Below are positions 46,432 to 55,294 of a DNA stretch of 64,000 nucleotides, in pieces. Origin of the DNA: Nocardia arthritidis (GTDB lineage Bacteria; Actinomycetota; Actinomycetes; Mycobacteriales; Mycobacteriaceae); NCBI RefSeq assembly GCF_011801145.1, contig NZ_CP046172.1, positions 7,440,001-7,504,000 of the forward strand, given 5' to 3'. The stretch's first letter is position 1, and the number at the start of each line of letters is the position of its first letter. The translations under genes were made by a program, and so were the position numbers. The notes beneath the pieces were generated by a model. It did not search any database. It saw nothing but the letters and a program-made list of their open reading frames with translations, and had not been told where the DNA came from.

Positions 46432-47676
46432 TTGAGAAGCGAAACGGCGCTTAATCGTTCATTGTGGATCGACACGCGTCCCCTGGATGCCGATCGCGCC
46501 CGGTTGGCAGCTCTGCCAGCTCGGCAGCAACCGGATTGGGGAGATCCTTGGCTGATCTCGAAGGTCCGAACCACCCTGTCCCGAATGCCCGCTCTGACCG
46601 AATGGGGCGAAATCAGAGACTTAAGCCGGTCGCTGGCCGAGGCCGCCGCTGGACGAGCGCAGATCATCCAGGCGGGTGACTGCGCGGAGGATCCCGCCGA
46701 ATGCACGCCGGAGTTCCTTACCCGGAAGTTCTCATTGCTCGAGACCTTGGGCGCGGCCATGCACGACGACACAGGTCGCCCGGTGATCCACGTCGGCCGG
46801 ATCGCGGGCCAATTCGCCAAGCCCCGATCACGGCCCACCGAGCGGCATGGCGACCGCGAAATCCCTTCGTATCGTGGGCCGATGGTGAACGATCCGAGAC
46901 CCGATCGGCGCTACCGGCAGCCGGACCCGATGCGATTGCTCACCTGTTTTCAGGCGGCGAGTTCCGCGATGGCATATCTGCGGTACCACGAGGATCGCCA
47001 TCGCCGACCACGGATCTGGACCAGCCACGAGGTCTTGGTGCTCGACTACGAATTGTCGGCACTGCGCCGTTCCTACGACGGCCGACTGTTTCTGGCCTCG
47101 ACACACTGGCCATGGATAGGTGACCGAACTCGCCAGCTTTCTGGTGCACACGTCGAACTGTTGGCTTCGGTCGCCAATCCCGTCGCCTGCAAAGTCGGGC
47201 CGACCATGACCGAGGCCGAGTTGCTCGCGCTGTGTCGGCGCCTCGATCCGGCCCGGACGCCGGGACGACTGACGTTGATCTCGCGCCTCGGCGCGGATTT
47301 GGTGGCCGATCGCCTCCCGCATCTGGTCGCCGCCGTCCGGTCCAGCGGCCATCCGGTGCTCTGGTTGTGCGATCCGATGCACGGCAACACGATCGCGGCG
47401 CCGGACGGTCATAAAACACGGATGCTCGGCGCCATAATCCGCGAGGTCACCGACTTTCGAACCGCGGTGCGTTCCGGCGGCGGTGTCGCGGCCGGGCTGC
47501 ATCTGGAGGCCACCAGCGAGCAAGTCGACGAGTGCGTGACGGACCTCGCGCTGCTGGACGGGGTCGAACGCCGCTACACGAGCCTGTGCGATCCCCGGCT
47601 CAATCCCGAACAAGCCGGAACCGTTATCGAAGCCTGGACGCGAGATTCCTTGGTATCTCACGAAAGGAATGTCTGA
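46432..47676 (+). CDS. phzC: Class II DAHP synthase, PhzC type
   Basis: It encodes 414 residues from TTG 46432 (AAAAGGA upstream), which fits the end of the malic enzyme gene; an ATG at 46351 would lie inside that gene. Class II motifs are clear: [71 protein letters not shown] and [14 protein letters not shown]. It condenses PEP and erythrose 4-phosphate, the entry step of the shikimate pathway. Cluster-borne copies normally bypass amino-acid feedback and raise chorismate supply. Its stop overlaps the phzD-type start by one base. Confidence 0.93.
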   Translation: MRSETALNRSLWIDTRPLDADRARLAALPARQQPDWGDPWLISKVRTTLSRMPALTEWGEIRDLSRSLAEAAAGRAQIIQAGDCAEDPAECTPEFLTRKFSLLETLGAAMHDDTGRPVIHVGRIAGQFAKPRSRPTERHGDREIPSYRGPMVNDPRPDRRYRQPDPMRLLTCFQAASSAMAYLRYHEDRHRRPRIWTSHEVLVLDYELSALRRSYDGRLFLASTHWPWIGDRTRQLSGAHVELLASVANPVACKVGPTMTEAELLALCRRLDPARTPGRLTLISRLGADLVADRLPHLVAAVRSSGHPVLWLCDPMHGNTIAAPDGHKTRMLGAIIREVTDFRTAVRSGGGVAAGLHLEATSEQVDECVTDLALLDGVERRYTSLCDPRLNPEQAGTVIEAWTRDSLVSHERNV

Positions 47677-47972
47677 TGCCGATCTCCCCCATCGCTGCGT
47701 ACCCCATGCCGGAGGAGTCCGATCTCCCGGCGAATATCGCTAACTGGCACCTACAGCCCGACCGCGCCGCCCTGTTGATCCACGACATGCAGCGATACTT
47801 CCTCGCCCCGTTCACGCTCGCGGAATCCCCAGGGGCCGAACTGATCCGCAACATCGCCGCGCTGCGCCGACGCTGTGTCGAACTCGGTGTGCCGGTCTCG
47901 TACACGGCGCAACCAGGCGGTATGACCGAGGCCGAGCGCGGATTGCTGCACGATTTCTGGGGCCGGGCATGA
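47676..47972 (+). CDS. phzD: PhzD-type isochorismatase, N-terminal half (split by frameshift)
   Basis: It encodes 98 residues from ATG 47676 (GAAAGGAA upstream). It matches the first half of Phz[21 protein letters not shown], then [14 protein letters not shown] with the catalytic Asp in HDMQRYF, and [20 protein letters not shown] with the substrate-contacting Gln. The frame stops after FWGRA. In PhzD the chain goes on as FWGPGM; adding one base within GGCCGGGC (47961-47968) would restore this and run into the next frame. PhzD hydrolyses ADIC to 2,3-dihydro-3-hydroxyanthranilate and pyruvate. Confidence 0.85.
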   Translation: MPISPIAAYPMPEESDLPANIANWHLQPDRAALLIHDMQRYFLAPFTLAESPGAELIRNIAALRRRCVELGVPVSYTAQPGGMTEAERGLLHDFWGRA

Positions 47973-48349
47973 CCGTTCGCCCGGAAGATCGGGAGATCGT
48001 CGAGCCATTGGTTCCGACCTCGGACGACCGGGTGTTCACCAAATGGCGATACAGCGCCTTCCACCGCAGCGATCTGCTGAAATATCTGCGGGACCACGAC
48101 CGCGACCAGTTGATAGTGTGCGGCGTGTACGCACACGTCGGCTGCTTGATGACCGCCTGCGATGCCTTCACCAACGACATCCAGGCGTTCCTGGTGGCCG
48201 ACGCGGTCGCGGACTTCTCCATCGACTATCACCGCCTGGCGCTGAACTACGCGGCCGAACGATGTGCGACAACACCAACGACCGCTGCGGCGTTGGCCGA
48301 CCTTGCCGGGCAGCGCCGCAGCGACGAATCCGAGGCAGTGCGCGTCTAG
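47969..48349 (+). CDS. phzD: PhzD-type isochorismatase, C-terminal half (split by frameshift)
   Basis: It encodes 126 residues. It continues PhzD exactly where the N-terminal half stops: [20 protein letters not shown], then [13 protein letters not shown] with the catalytic Lys, [20 protein letters not shown] and [16 protein letters not shown]. Its ATG overlaps the N-terminal half's stop (ATGA), so reinitiation could make two chains that assemble. The simpler view is a one-base deletion or sequencing error in an otherwise intact ~220-residue gene. The last ~25 residues extend beyond the usual PhzD end. The stop shares CTAG with the convergent regulator's stop. Confidence 0.85.
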   Translation: MTVRPEDREIVEPLVPTSDDRVFTKWRYSAFHRSDLLKYLRDHDRDQLIVCGVYAHVGCLMTACDAFTNDIQAFLVADAVADFSIDYHRLALNYAAERCATTPTTAAALADLAGQRRSDESEAVRV

Positions 48350-50826
48350 GCGCCGTTGCGGTACCAGTGGTGGACAAGTTCGACCCGCGAGGATATCCCG
48401 AGCTTGCGGAAAACAGCACGGAGATGGTAGTTCACGGTGTGCGGCGACAGGTAAACCTTTTGGGCCACTTGCCGATTGGTCAGCCCCTGTCCGACCAATT
48501 CGGCGATCGTGCGTTCGGTATCGCTCAGCGTCCCCCAAGCCGATTCGACATCATCGGAATCGCTTGCGGGAGCGAGACTCTCGCTCGACGAATCATCGCC
48601 TCGGCCAGTGGTCGACGAAAACCCTTCGGCCGCAGCGCGGTTGCGGAACACTCCGGCGGCAGCATCGAGTTCGACCAGATCCTGTTCGGCACACGCGCGA
48701 GCCCACGGATCCACATGACGGACCGTGGCGGTGACCAGCCGGTCGCGATTCATGTCGAGAAGTCCGCGTGCGTGCGCGGCCCCTGGAGCGAGATACGGAA
48801 ACCCTGGATTGTCCTGTACCAGCCGTTCTGTCGCAGCGACAATCCTGGCGGCGAGATCGCGATCGCCGATGTCCAAGGCCAATCGCGCGAGCCAGGCCCC
48901 GGCCCCCGGTTCCTGGACGAAGAGCCAGCGATTCGACTCCAGACCCCGGCAACGCTCGGTGAGAAATGCCGCCGCGGCCTGCGATCCTGAACGAGCATGT
49001 GTGGCAAGTAGTTCCACCCAGTCGTATTGCGGGGAGCGGAACAGCGTTCGCCCGCTGGCCAGTTCGGCACGGTAGCGGTGCACATACGCGAACGCGTCGT
49101 CGAGGTTTCCCGATCGCAGCGCGACCAACGCCAGCGTCGAGAAGGTAAGCGGGACAAGTAATGGCGTTCCCAACTCGGTTGCCGTATCGAGCGCGGCCAG
49201 CGCCGCATCGCGCGCTTCGGCCAGCGAACCTGCCTGTAGTAGCAGCCGCGCGCGCACCGTCGACAACGCGGAGAGGTGCGCGGCGAGCTTGAGCCGGGCA
49301 ATACCGACGGCGGCGTCGTCGATCAGCGCCTGTGCCTCATCGAATCGGCGCAGTTCGCCCAGCTTGGTCGCCAATGCCAACTTCGGCCATACAAAAGGTG
49401 AATCGGCCCCGACTTCGCGCGCGGCCTCGTGGCCCCACCAAAGCCCCTCGCGAAGCCGGCCGCCTGACCACTCGGTGCTGGACAGCACGGTGGCGGCGAT
49501 GATGGCGTCGGGGTCGTGCCCGACCAGGCCCCGCCGGTCCAGGATGGCATGAGCACGGGTGCGAGCCCTCGATTCGTCAAGCACAAATAGACCGAACATC
49601 AAGGCGGCGCCGGCCGCCGCAGCCTCCTGGGCCGATGGTGGCGGCGAGGCCGCCAGTACGCGTTCGGCCTCGATCACCCCCTCCGACGCGTTGCCCGCCA
49701 TAACGAGCACATCACTGAGCAGGCAGCGCAATTCGATCGAAAGGTCTTCCGGCAGTTGACGGTCCAGTGCCCAACGCGCCACACGGATAGCGGTCTCCGG
49801 GCGGCCGGCCACGACCAGGCTGCGGACCGCCTCGACGGCATGACGATTGCGATCGAGTTCGGTCGACGGCGTCGTGCCCACCACCATCGGATCCGCCCCG
49901 AGGTGCTCCGTCCCTCGCTCGGTGCGCATGCGCCGTACGTCACGCTCCATGGATCGGCGCACGGAGACCGTAACCGATCCCCGAATCACCTGCCACACAA
50001 GATTGTTCGGAAAGGTGAGTCGATCACCGTCGGATATGAGCAGCCCGGCCCCCAATGCCTCGTCCAGCACGGGCACCATGCTCGCGGTCGACTCGTCGAG
50101 TAGATCGAGTACCTCGGGTAGTACGAATGACGAACCGAACACTGCGCCGATCCGTAGCAACTGCTGGCATTTGTCCGAATGTTCGCCCATCCACGATTGG
50201 ATAGTCGAGACAACACGGTCTGGCACGGATTCGTCGAGCAAAGCCACGCGACCATCGACAATGGCGATATGTTCCTGCTCCGCGAGGCCCGTTGCGAGAT
50301 CGATGATCAGACGAGGATTACCGCCCGCCATATCGAATAAGGACAGCACCTCCGGCTGTGGCGTCGCGTCGAAAACGTCCTCCAGCATCCGAACTACTGC
50401 TTCGTCACCCAGCGTGTCCAAAGAAAGCCGCACGACCTTGCCATAATCACGCATACGGAGGCTGGTCTCCGCATCGGGCTGATAGCTCGTGCATGCCTCG
50501 ACGATCGCCGACCAAGGTGCGACATCCATGCCTGCCGGCCCCGCGGAACTCCTCGGCCGGATCAGGACCGCCGACGCAGCCGAATCTTCGAATTCGGCGA
50601 TCAACCCAGCCGCCTTTCCCAGCATGACGGCCTCACTCAGCAAGCGACTCTTGCCGATACCACGCGGCCCCTCGACGATGAGCAACTGACGGGCGCCGCT
50701 GGCGGTTGCGGCGAGAAATTGCCGGACCTCGTCGAGTTCAGCCATTCGACCATGTAGTCGCATGCGATCAGCAAGCGCCGCGCCACCGTCGACAGACTCG
50801 AGGAGGCGCCGGTCCCTGCCGATCAT
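48346..50826 (-). CDS. LAL-family (large ATP-binding LuxR) transcriptional regulator, cluster-linked
   Basis: It encodes 826 residues. The N-terminal AAA-type ATPase has Walker [14 protein letters not shown] (residues ~51-63). A long helical TPR-like middle follows ([19 protein letters not shown]). The C-terminal LuxR HTH has [20 protein letters not shown] and [23 protein letters not shown] proteins are usually pathway-specific activators of actinobacterial secondary metabolism. It converges on the phzD-type gene with a 4-bp stop overlap and probably acts on the divergent promoter at 45010-45251. Confidence 0.92.
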   Translation of the reverse strand: MIGRDRRLLESVDGGAALADRMRLHGRMAELDEVRQFLAATASGARQLLIVEGPRGIGKSRLLSEAVMLGKAAGLIAEFEDSAASAVLIRPRSSAGPAGMDVAPWSAIVEACTSYQPDAETSLRMRDYGKVVRLSLDTLGDEAVVRMLEDVFDATPQPEVLSLFDMAGGNPRLIIDLATGLAEQEHIAIVDGRVALLDESVPDRVVSTIQSWMGEHSDKCQQLLRIGAVFGSSFVLPEVLDLLDESTASMVPVLDEALGAGLLISDGDRLTFPNNLVWQVIRGSVTVSVRRSMERDVRRMRTERGTEHLGADPMVVGTTPSTELDRNRHAVEAVRSLVVAGRPETAIRVARWALDRQLPEDLSIELRCLLSDVLVMAGNASEGVIEAERVLAASPPPSAQEAAAAGAALMFGLFVLDESRARTRAHAILDRRGLVGHDPDAIIAATVLSSTEWSGGRLREGLWWGHEAAREVGADSPFVWPKLALATKLGELRRFDEAQALIDDAAVGIARLKLAAHLSALSTVRARLLLQAGSLAEARDAALAALDTATELGTPLLVPLTFSTLALVALRSGNLDDAFAYVHRYRAELASGRTLFRSPQYDWVELLATHARSGSQAAAAFLTERCRGLESNRWLFVQEPGAGAWLARLALDIGDRDLAARIVAATERLVQDNPGFPYLAPGAAHARGLLDMNRDRLVTATVRHVDPWARACAEQDLVELDAAAGVFRNRAAAEGFSSTTGRGDDSSSESLAPASDSDDVESAWGTLSDTERTIAELVGQGLTNRQVAQKVYLSPHTVNYHLRAVFRKLGISSRVELVHHWYRNGA

Positions 50827-51222
50827 GTCGCGCTCTCGATCGCAGACGAAGCACCGCGCCGCATAATTGCCATTATGCGTACGGAAAATTCTCTACTAAA
50901 CTTGAACGGGCGATACCAAACGTGCCAGGTGAAATAATCTCGATCGACATCGAATACTAGACTAAATCTACGAATAATAGGCATATATCCCACCCCATTC
51001 CAACTGCCCACCACCCCCATGATACCGTACGGACGAAAGTCCATCACGTGCAGCCCTGGCCCACAATTGCATGAGCCGGACTGCATAAAAATAGATCCCG
51101 TAGCAGAATTATCCAGCCAACCGGTATCAAACAATTGATGCGCTTTTCCACCGAGTAGTGTTATATCCGACCAGGGTGACGTCACTGGGTATGCATATTG
51201 CTTCTCAACACACGCTATCCGG
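50823..51222 (-). other. AT-rich gap with an open frame overlapping the regulator start; coding status uncertain
   Basis: This ~400-bp stretch is markedly AT-richer than its neighbours. A minus-strand frame stays open across it. It reads VEKQYAYPVTSPWSDITLLG, FDTGWLDNSATGSIFMQSGS, YGIMGVVGSWNGVGYMPIIR and FTWHVWYRPFKFSREFSVRI. Its TGA overlaps the regulator's ATG (ATGA), as in coupled genes. Against it: codon use is not GC3-biased, no clear start or binding site is seen, and the frame runs on into the antisense of cutC. It may be a recently acquired gene or simply the regulator's long leader. Confidence 0.35.
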
Positions 51223-51960
51223 CTACTTTCGCAGCGCGGCACACAGCGCCGAGACGCCCTCGGCGTCGGTTTCGAAGCGGTCGAATCCGTCCGGCACGCC
51301 GACACCGGCGAATGACACCTCGCCATCGGCGCCGCGCACCGGGGCGCGCACGGCGGCGTGTACATCGGAAACCCCTGTGGCGGCGACGACTTGGGTGACA
51401 TTCGCGGCCCTGATGCCACCGCACGCCATGATCGAGATGCGCCCCGCCGCCTGCGTGACCAACTCCGCGATCAGTGGCGCGCCGTCCATCGCCCGTGGCC
51501 GTGCGCCGGAGGTGAGCACTCTGGTGAAGCCCAATTCGATCGCCTGGTCCAGGACCTGCCGCGGTGACGCGCTGGCATCGATCGCGCGATGCAGGGTGAT
51601 CTGCCGGTCCCCCGCCGCGTCGATCAGCGCCGCGCAGGCGGCGCGATCCAGCAGGCCGTCCGGTCCGAGCGCGCCGACGACGACACCGTGCGCACCCGCC
51701 AGCACCGCGGCGCGCACATCGCGCACCATCACCGCGAGCTCGTCCGCCGTGTACCGGAAATCGCCCGGCCGCGGCCGGATAAGCGGATGCACCGCAACGC
51801 TTTCCGCGCGCTGTACGGCGAGCTCCAACAACCCCTGGCTCGGCGTCAGCCCGCCTTCGGCCAGCGCCCCGCACAGTTCGACGCGGTCCGCGCCGCAGCG
51901 CGCCGCGATCTCGACACCGGCGATCGATTCGACAACGATTTCTATCCGCATCGGGCTCAT
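51223..51960 (-). CDS. cutC: CutC family protein (copper homeostasis TIM barrel)
   Basis: It encodes 245 residues from ATG 51960 (MSPMRIEIVVES). CutC motifs are RIEIVVESIAGVEIAARCGA, RVELCGALAEGGLTPS, HPLIRPRPGDFRY, VVVGALGPDGLLD, LHRAIDAS, RVLTSGARPRAMDG and IMACGGIRAANV. The fold is a (beta/alpha)8 barrel. The family name comes from copper tolerance in E. coli, though the biochemical activity remains unclear. The 341-residue longer frame includes an unlikely N-terminus. A small lipoprotein gene is divergent from it. Confidence 0.92.
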   Translation of the reverse strand: MSPMRIEIVVESIAGVEIAARCGADRVELCGALAEGGLTPSQGLLELAVQRAESVAVHPLIRPRPGDFRYTADELAVMVRDVRAAVLAGAHGVVVGALGPDGLLDRAACAALIDAAGDRQITLHRAIDASASPRQVLDQAIELGFTRVLTSGARPRAMDGAPLIAELVTQAAGRISIMACGGIRAANVTQVVAATGVSDVHAAVRAPVRGADGEVSFAGVGVPDGFDRFETDAEGVSALCAALRK

Positions 51961-52020
51961 TTCGACCGTGTAGCCTGCTCTCTCCTCGACCTCCGGCGCA
52001 CCCGCCGACAGACTGTCGGC

Positions 52021-52164
52021 GTGGGTCGCACCCTGTTGCGTTGGCTCGCCATCGGTTTGGCAGTGCTGCCATTGCTCATAGTCTCGTGCGACGCCGGTCT
52101 GGTCGCAACAAGATCGCGTCCGGTCGCTTGGGCGCCCAAGGCGACCCATCCCGTACACAGCTGA
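52021..52164 (+). CDS. Putative very small lipoprotein
   Basis: It encodes 47 residues from GTG 52021: VGRTLLRWLAIGLAVLPLLI, then VSC. A basic start, hydrophobic core and lipobox IVSC make a consistent lipoprotein signal. Only ~24 residues follow the cysteine (DAGLVATRSRPVAWAPKATH and a short end). It is divergent from cutC with 60 bp between starts. Small size makes chance possible, and no ribosome-binding site is strong. Confidence 0.45.
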   Translation: MGRTLLRWLAIGLAVLPLLIVSCDAGLVATRSRPVAWAPKATHPVHS

Positions 52165-52339
52165 CGGCCTGGATCGGCGTGGCCGCCGAATTCGCCCACC
52201 CGATACCCCGCTGACCGTCCACACGCCGCGCCCGCACAGCAAGTTCACAGAAGTCCGCTCATCGGACCGGAGTCTTCCGCGCGCACAATTCCCAGCTCAC
52301 CATGGGGCGGTCGATCGACGCGGGGGCGGAAATCCTTTC

Positions 52340-55288
52340 ATGGCCCACGCAGCGCCAACGCGGCCGTCGTTCGATCCATTCCGCTGGGGGTTGAACATGG
52401 CTGAACTGTTCCGATTCATCCAACAGGCTTTCGTGGTGTCCGGCGATACCGCTTCGATCGACCTGACATCGCAATCGGCATTCCAGAACGGATTGCGCGA
52501 TCTGATCCATTCCGGCGCGCCCTATACCGCGGTGCGCACCAAGGCCGAGCAGTACCTCGACACCGTCATCAACGGGCCGTCCTCCTCGCCTGGCGTCACA
52601 TCCGCCGCGCTGGCCGATCCCGGGCTGGCCCGCCGCGCGAAATACGTCGACCTGCGCGCGAAACTGCTCGCGCTGCCATGCCCGCCGCAGCCGACACCGG
52701 CTCAGGTGGACGCCGCGATCAAGGGTGTCTTCGGCCAGAGCGCCGCCGATCTCGTTGCCTCGCAACAGTTCCCGACCGAACGCGACGTCTCCGGCGATGT
52801 GCTCGTCGCGGTGAAGCTCACCACGCGCTTCGATCTGATCGACGCGCCGTCGATCACCACCATGCGCCAGGTGATCGCGTTCGTCGCCGATTTCGCCGCG
52901 GGTCACGTGACCCCGCTGACGATCGACCACATCCGCGCGCTGCTGGACCGTCCGGTGCGAATTCCCAAGGTATTCCTGCCGACGCCGACTCCGGCCGCCG
53001 CCCAGGCCGCGCCCGCCGCGCGCGACGAGTCGGCAGCGCGCCGCGATCTGCTGCTCGCCGAACAGGATTCGCTGCGCGGCGCCTACGACACCCTGCTGAC
53101 CGTGCGCCCCGACCGGCTCGCGATCAGCGTCCCGGCCGCGCAACGCGCCGAAGCGGCGGCGCCGAACGACCAAGCGCCGACCGCCAATCGAACCGCGGCG
53201 GCCGCACCGTCCGTGCTCACCGTCGCGCCCGAAATCGTCGCATCGATGGATGAGGTTGTCCGCGAACGGCTTCGGACCGAACTCGGCGACACCGCGACTG
53301 CCTCGTTCGCCGACATCCTCGCCGTGATCAAGGGCCGCTGGCTCGCGGTGTCGCGCGAGGTGGAGCCGAACAAAGTTCCAACACCACTGCGCACCTACCG
53401 ACTCGGCGCGAATGTATTCGCGGTGCAAGAATCACTCGCCGCGGACGCCGCCCCACCGCCACCGGATTTCAGCCACGCCATCACCCGCCCGGTCGGCGTC
53501 GGTGATCTGCAGGTGGTCCGCCAGGAGCTGATCGGCTATGTGGCCGCGGACATTTCGCATATCGAGAACGTGTTGCCCGGCGAGCTGCTGAAGAAGACGA
53601 CCAAGCGCGAGGAGACCTCCGAGCTGATCGTCACCCAGGAGACCGAGACCACCCAGACCGACGAGCGCGACACCCAGACCACCGACCGCAACGAGCTTGT
53701 CTCCGAGACGCAGAAGGAGGCGAGTCAGCAGAGCACCGCCACCTCGGACCAGACCTCCACCACCAGCTACGGCAGGCTGGTCGAGAACAGCAAGACCGAC
53801 TATGCCCGCAGCGTCACCGACCGCGCCGTCAAGTCGCTCACCCAGCAGGTGAAACAGCAACGCGTGCAACGGGAGAAGAAGGTCTACACCGAAGAGGCCG
53901 AGCATCAGCTGGACAACTCCAAGGGCTTGCGCCCGATTCGCGGCATCTACCAGTGGGTGGACAAGAAGTACAAGACCCGCGTGCTCAACTACGGCAAGCG
54001 ACTGCTGTACGACGTGGTGCTGCCCGAACCCGCGTCCTTCCTCATCGAATCGCTGAAAACCGCTGCGCAGCCGGAGAATTACCAGCTGGTCCGGCCGGTC
54101 GAACCGACGGTGCAGCCCGGCGATCTCAACGCGTCGAACTACATGATCTGGGCCGCGCAGTACGGCGTCACCGGATCGGTCACCCCGCCGCCGGACGAGA
54201 TCACCACCGTGGTCGCACATGCCGAAAGCGGGGATGTCGCGCGCAAGCTCCAGGCGTATGGCGGGTCGTTCGACGCGGAGCAGTTCGGCCAGTTCACCAT
54301 TCGAGTGCCGAACGACTACAGCGCGATCAGCGGCTATCTCCAGCGCACCAATCCGAACGAGGTCATCGACAACACGCAGACCGAGAACCGGATCTTCGAA
54401 TTCTTCATCGGCGAGAACACTTTCATCCGGCAGAACGAAAACGACCAGCTGAACAAGTCTTTCGCGATGAACGGGGAAACCGGCGATATCCCGGTGACCT
54501 TCAACACCTTCCGGAAGATGTTGCAGTACAACTTCGCGATCGGCATCACCTGCCGCATCGATCGGCCGAAAATCGAAGAGTGGCAGCTGAAGACGCACGC
54601 TCAGATCGTCCAGGGCTATCAGCGCCAGCGCGCCGACTACCTCGATCAGCTCTCCCGCTTCCAGGCCGCGGTGCGCGCCCAGATGGCGTTGGCGCAGGGT
54701 CTGGCGCACGATGCCACCGCCGAACGCGACGAGCTGAAGAAGGCGTTCATCCAACTGCTGATGAGCGAACACTTCGGCCAGGTGTACTTCCCGACGCCGG
54801 ATCCCGGTGCGTTCCCGCCGGATCCGCGGTACGTCAAGACCTGGGGCGCCGTCGTCGCGTTCTTCGAGCGCGCCTTCGAGTGGGAACACCTGATGTACCT
54901 GTACTACCCGTACTTCTGGGGCCGTCGCGCCCGCTGGGGTGAGCTGGTGCTGATCCAGGACGTCGACCCGCAGTTCGAATCCTTCCTGAAGGCGGGCGCG
55001 GCCCGGGTGGTGATCCCGGTGCGGCCCGGCTTCGAGGCGGCGCTCGCGCACTTCCACGAAACCGGCGATGTGTGGATGGGCGAGGAGATCCCGGATATGT
55101 TCAGCGATCAGTACGTTTCGATCATCGCTGAGATCAAGGCCCGCAATTTCGCCGAGGACGCGGAGGTCTGCGTCGATCAGTGGGAGGTGCGGCTGCCGAC
55201 CACCCTGGTCATGCTCAAGGACGACGCGGATCTGCCCGAGTGGACGCCGACGCCGTGCCGGCCGGGCGCCGACACCGAGTCGCGGTGA
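52340..55288 (+). CDS. Giant-pair protein A: 982-residue protein of unknown function with Thr/Glu-rich coiled-coil middle
   Basis: It has no signal peptide or membrane helices. Residues ~1-400 are mixed, with a proline/alanine linker near 215-310. Residues ~405-520 form a Glu/Thr/Gln-rich predicted coiled coil (HIENVLPGELLKKTTKREET; ETQKEASQQSTATSDQTSTT). Then comes GIYQWVDKKYKTRVLNYGKR, LLYDVVLPEPASFLIESLKT (~535-575). I recall this motif from other large uncharacterised bacterial proteins. The last ~250 residues are alpha/beta (YYPYFWGRRARWGELVLIQD; VRLPTTLVMLKDDADLPEWT). ATG 52397 is an alternative start. It is 6 bp from the 1715-residue gene, so the two surely work together. Confidence 0.6.
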   Translation: MAHAAPTRPSFDPFRWGLNMAELFRFIQQAFVVSGDTASIDLTSQSAFQNGLRDLIHSGAPYTAVRTKAEQYLDTVINGPSSSPGVTSAALADPGLARRAKYVDLRAKLLALPCPPQPTPAQVDAAIKGVFGQSAADLVASQQFPTERDVSGDVLVAVKLTTRFDLIDAPSITTMRQVIAFVADFAAGHVTPLTIDHIRALLDRPVRIPKVFLPTPTPAAAQAAPAARDESAARRDLLLAEQDSLRGAYDTLLTVRPDRLAISVPAAQRAEAAAPNDQAPTANRTAAAAPSVLTVAPEIVASMDEVVRERLRTELGDTATASFADILAVIKGRWLAVSREVEPNKVPTPLRTYRLGANVFAVQESLAADAAPPPPDFSHAITRPVGVGDLQVVRQELIGYVAADISHIENVLPGELLKKTTKREETSELIVTQETETTQTDERDTQTTDRNELVSETQKEASQQSTATSDQTSTTSYGRLVENSKTDYARSVTDRAVKSLTQQVKQQRVQREKKVYTEEAEHQLDNSKGLRPIRGIYQWVDKKYKTRVLNYGKRLLYDVVLPEPASFLIESLKTAAQPENYQLVRPVEPTVQPGDLNASNYMIWAAQYGVTGSVTPPPDEITTVVAHAESGDVARKLQAYGGSFDAEQFGQFTIRVPNDYSAISGYLQRTNPNEVIDNTQTENRIFEFFIGENTFIRQNENDQLNKSFAMNGETGDIPVTFNTFRKMLQYNFAIGITCRIDRPKIEEWQLKTHAQIVQGYQRQRADYLDQLSRFQAAVRAQMALAQGLAHDATAERDELKKAFIQLLMSEHFGQVYFPTPDPGAFPPDPRYVKTWGAVVAFFERAFEWEHLMYLYYPYFWGRRARWGELVLIQDVDPQFESFLKAGAARVVIPVRPGFEAALAHFHETGDVWMGEEIPDMFSDQYVSIIAEIKARNFAEDAEVCVDQWEVRLPTTLVMLKDDADLPEWTPTPCRPGADTESR

Positions 55289-55294
55289 TTCGCG

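Noticed and set aside
40350..50826. Calling the cluster a phenazine pathway
   Set aside because: PhzA/B, PhzF and PhzG are absent from the window, and an ATP-grasp ligase is not part of phenazine assembly.
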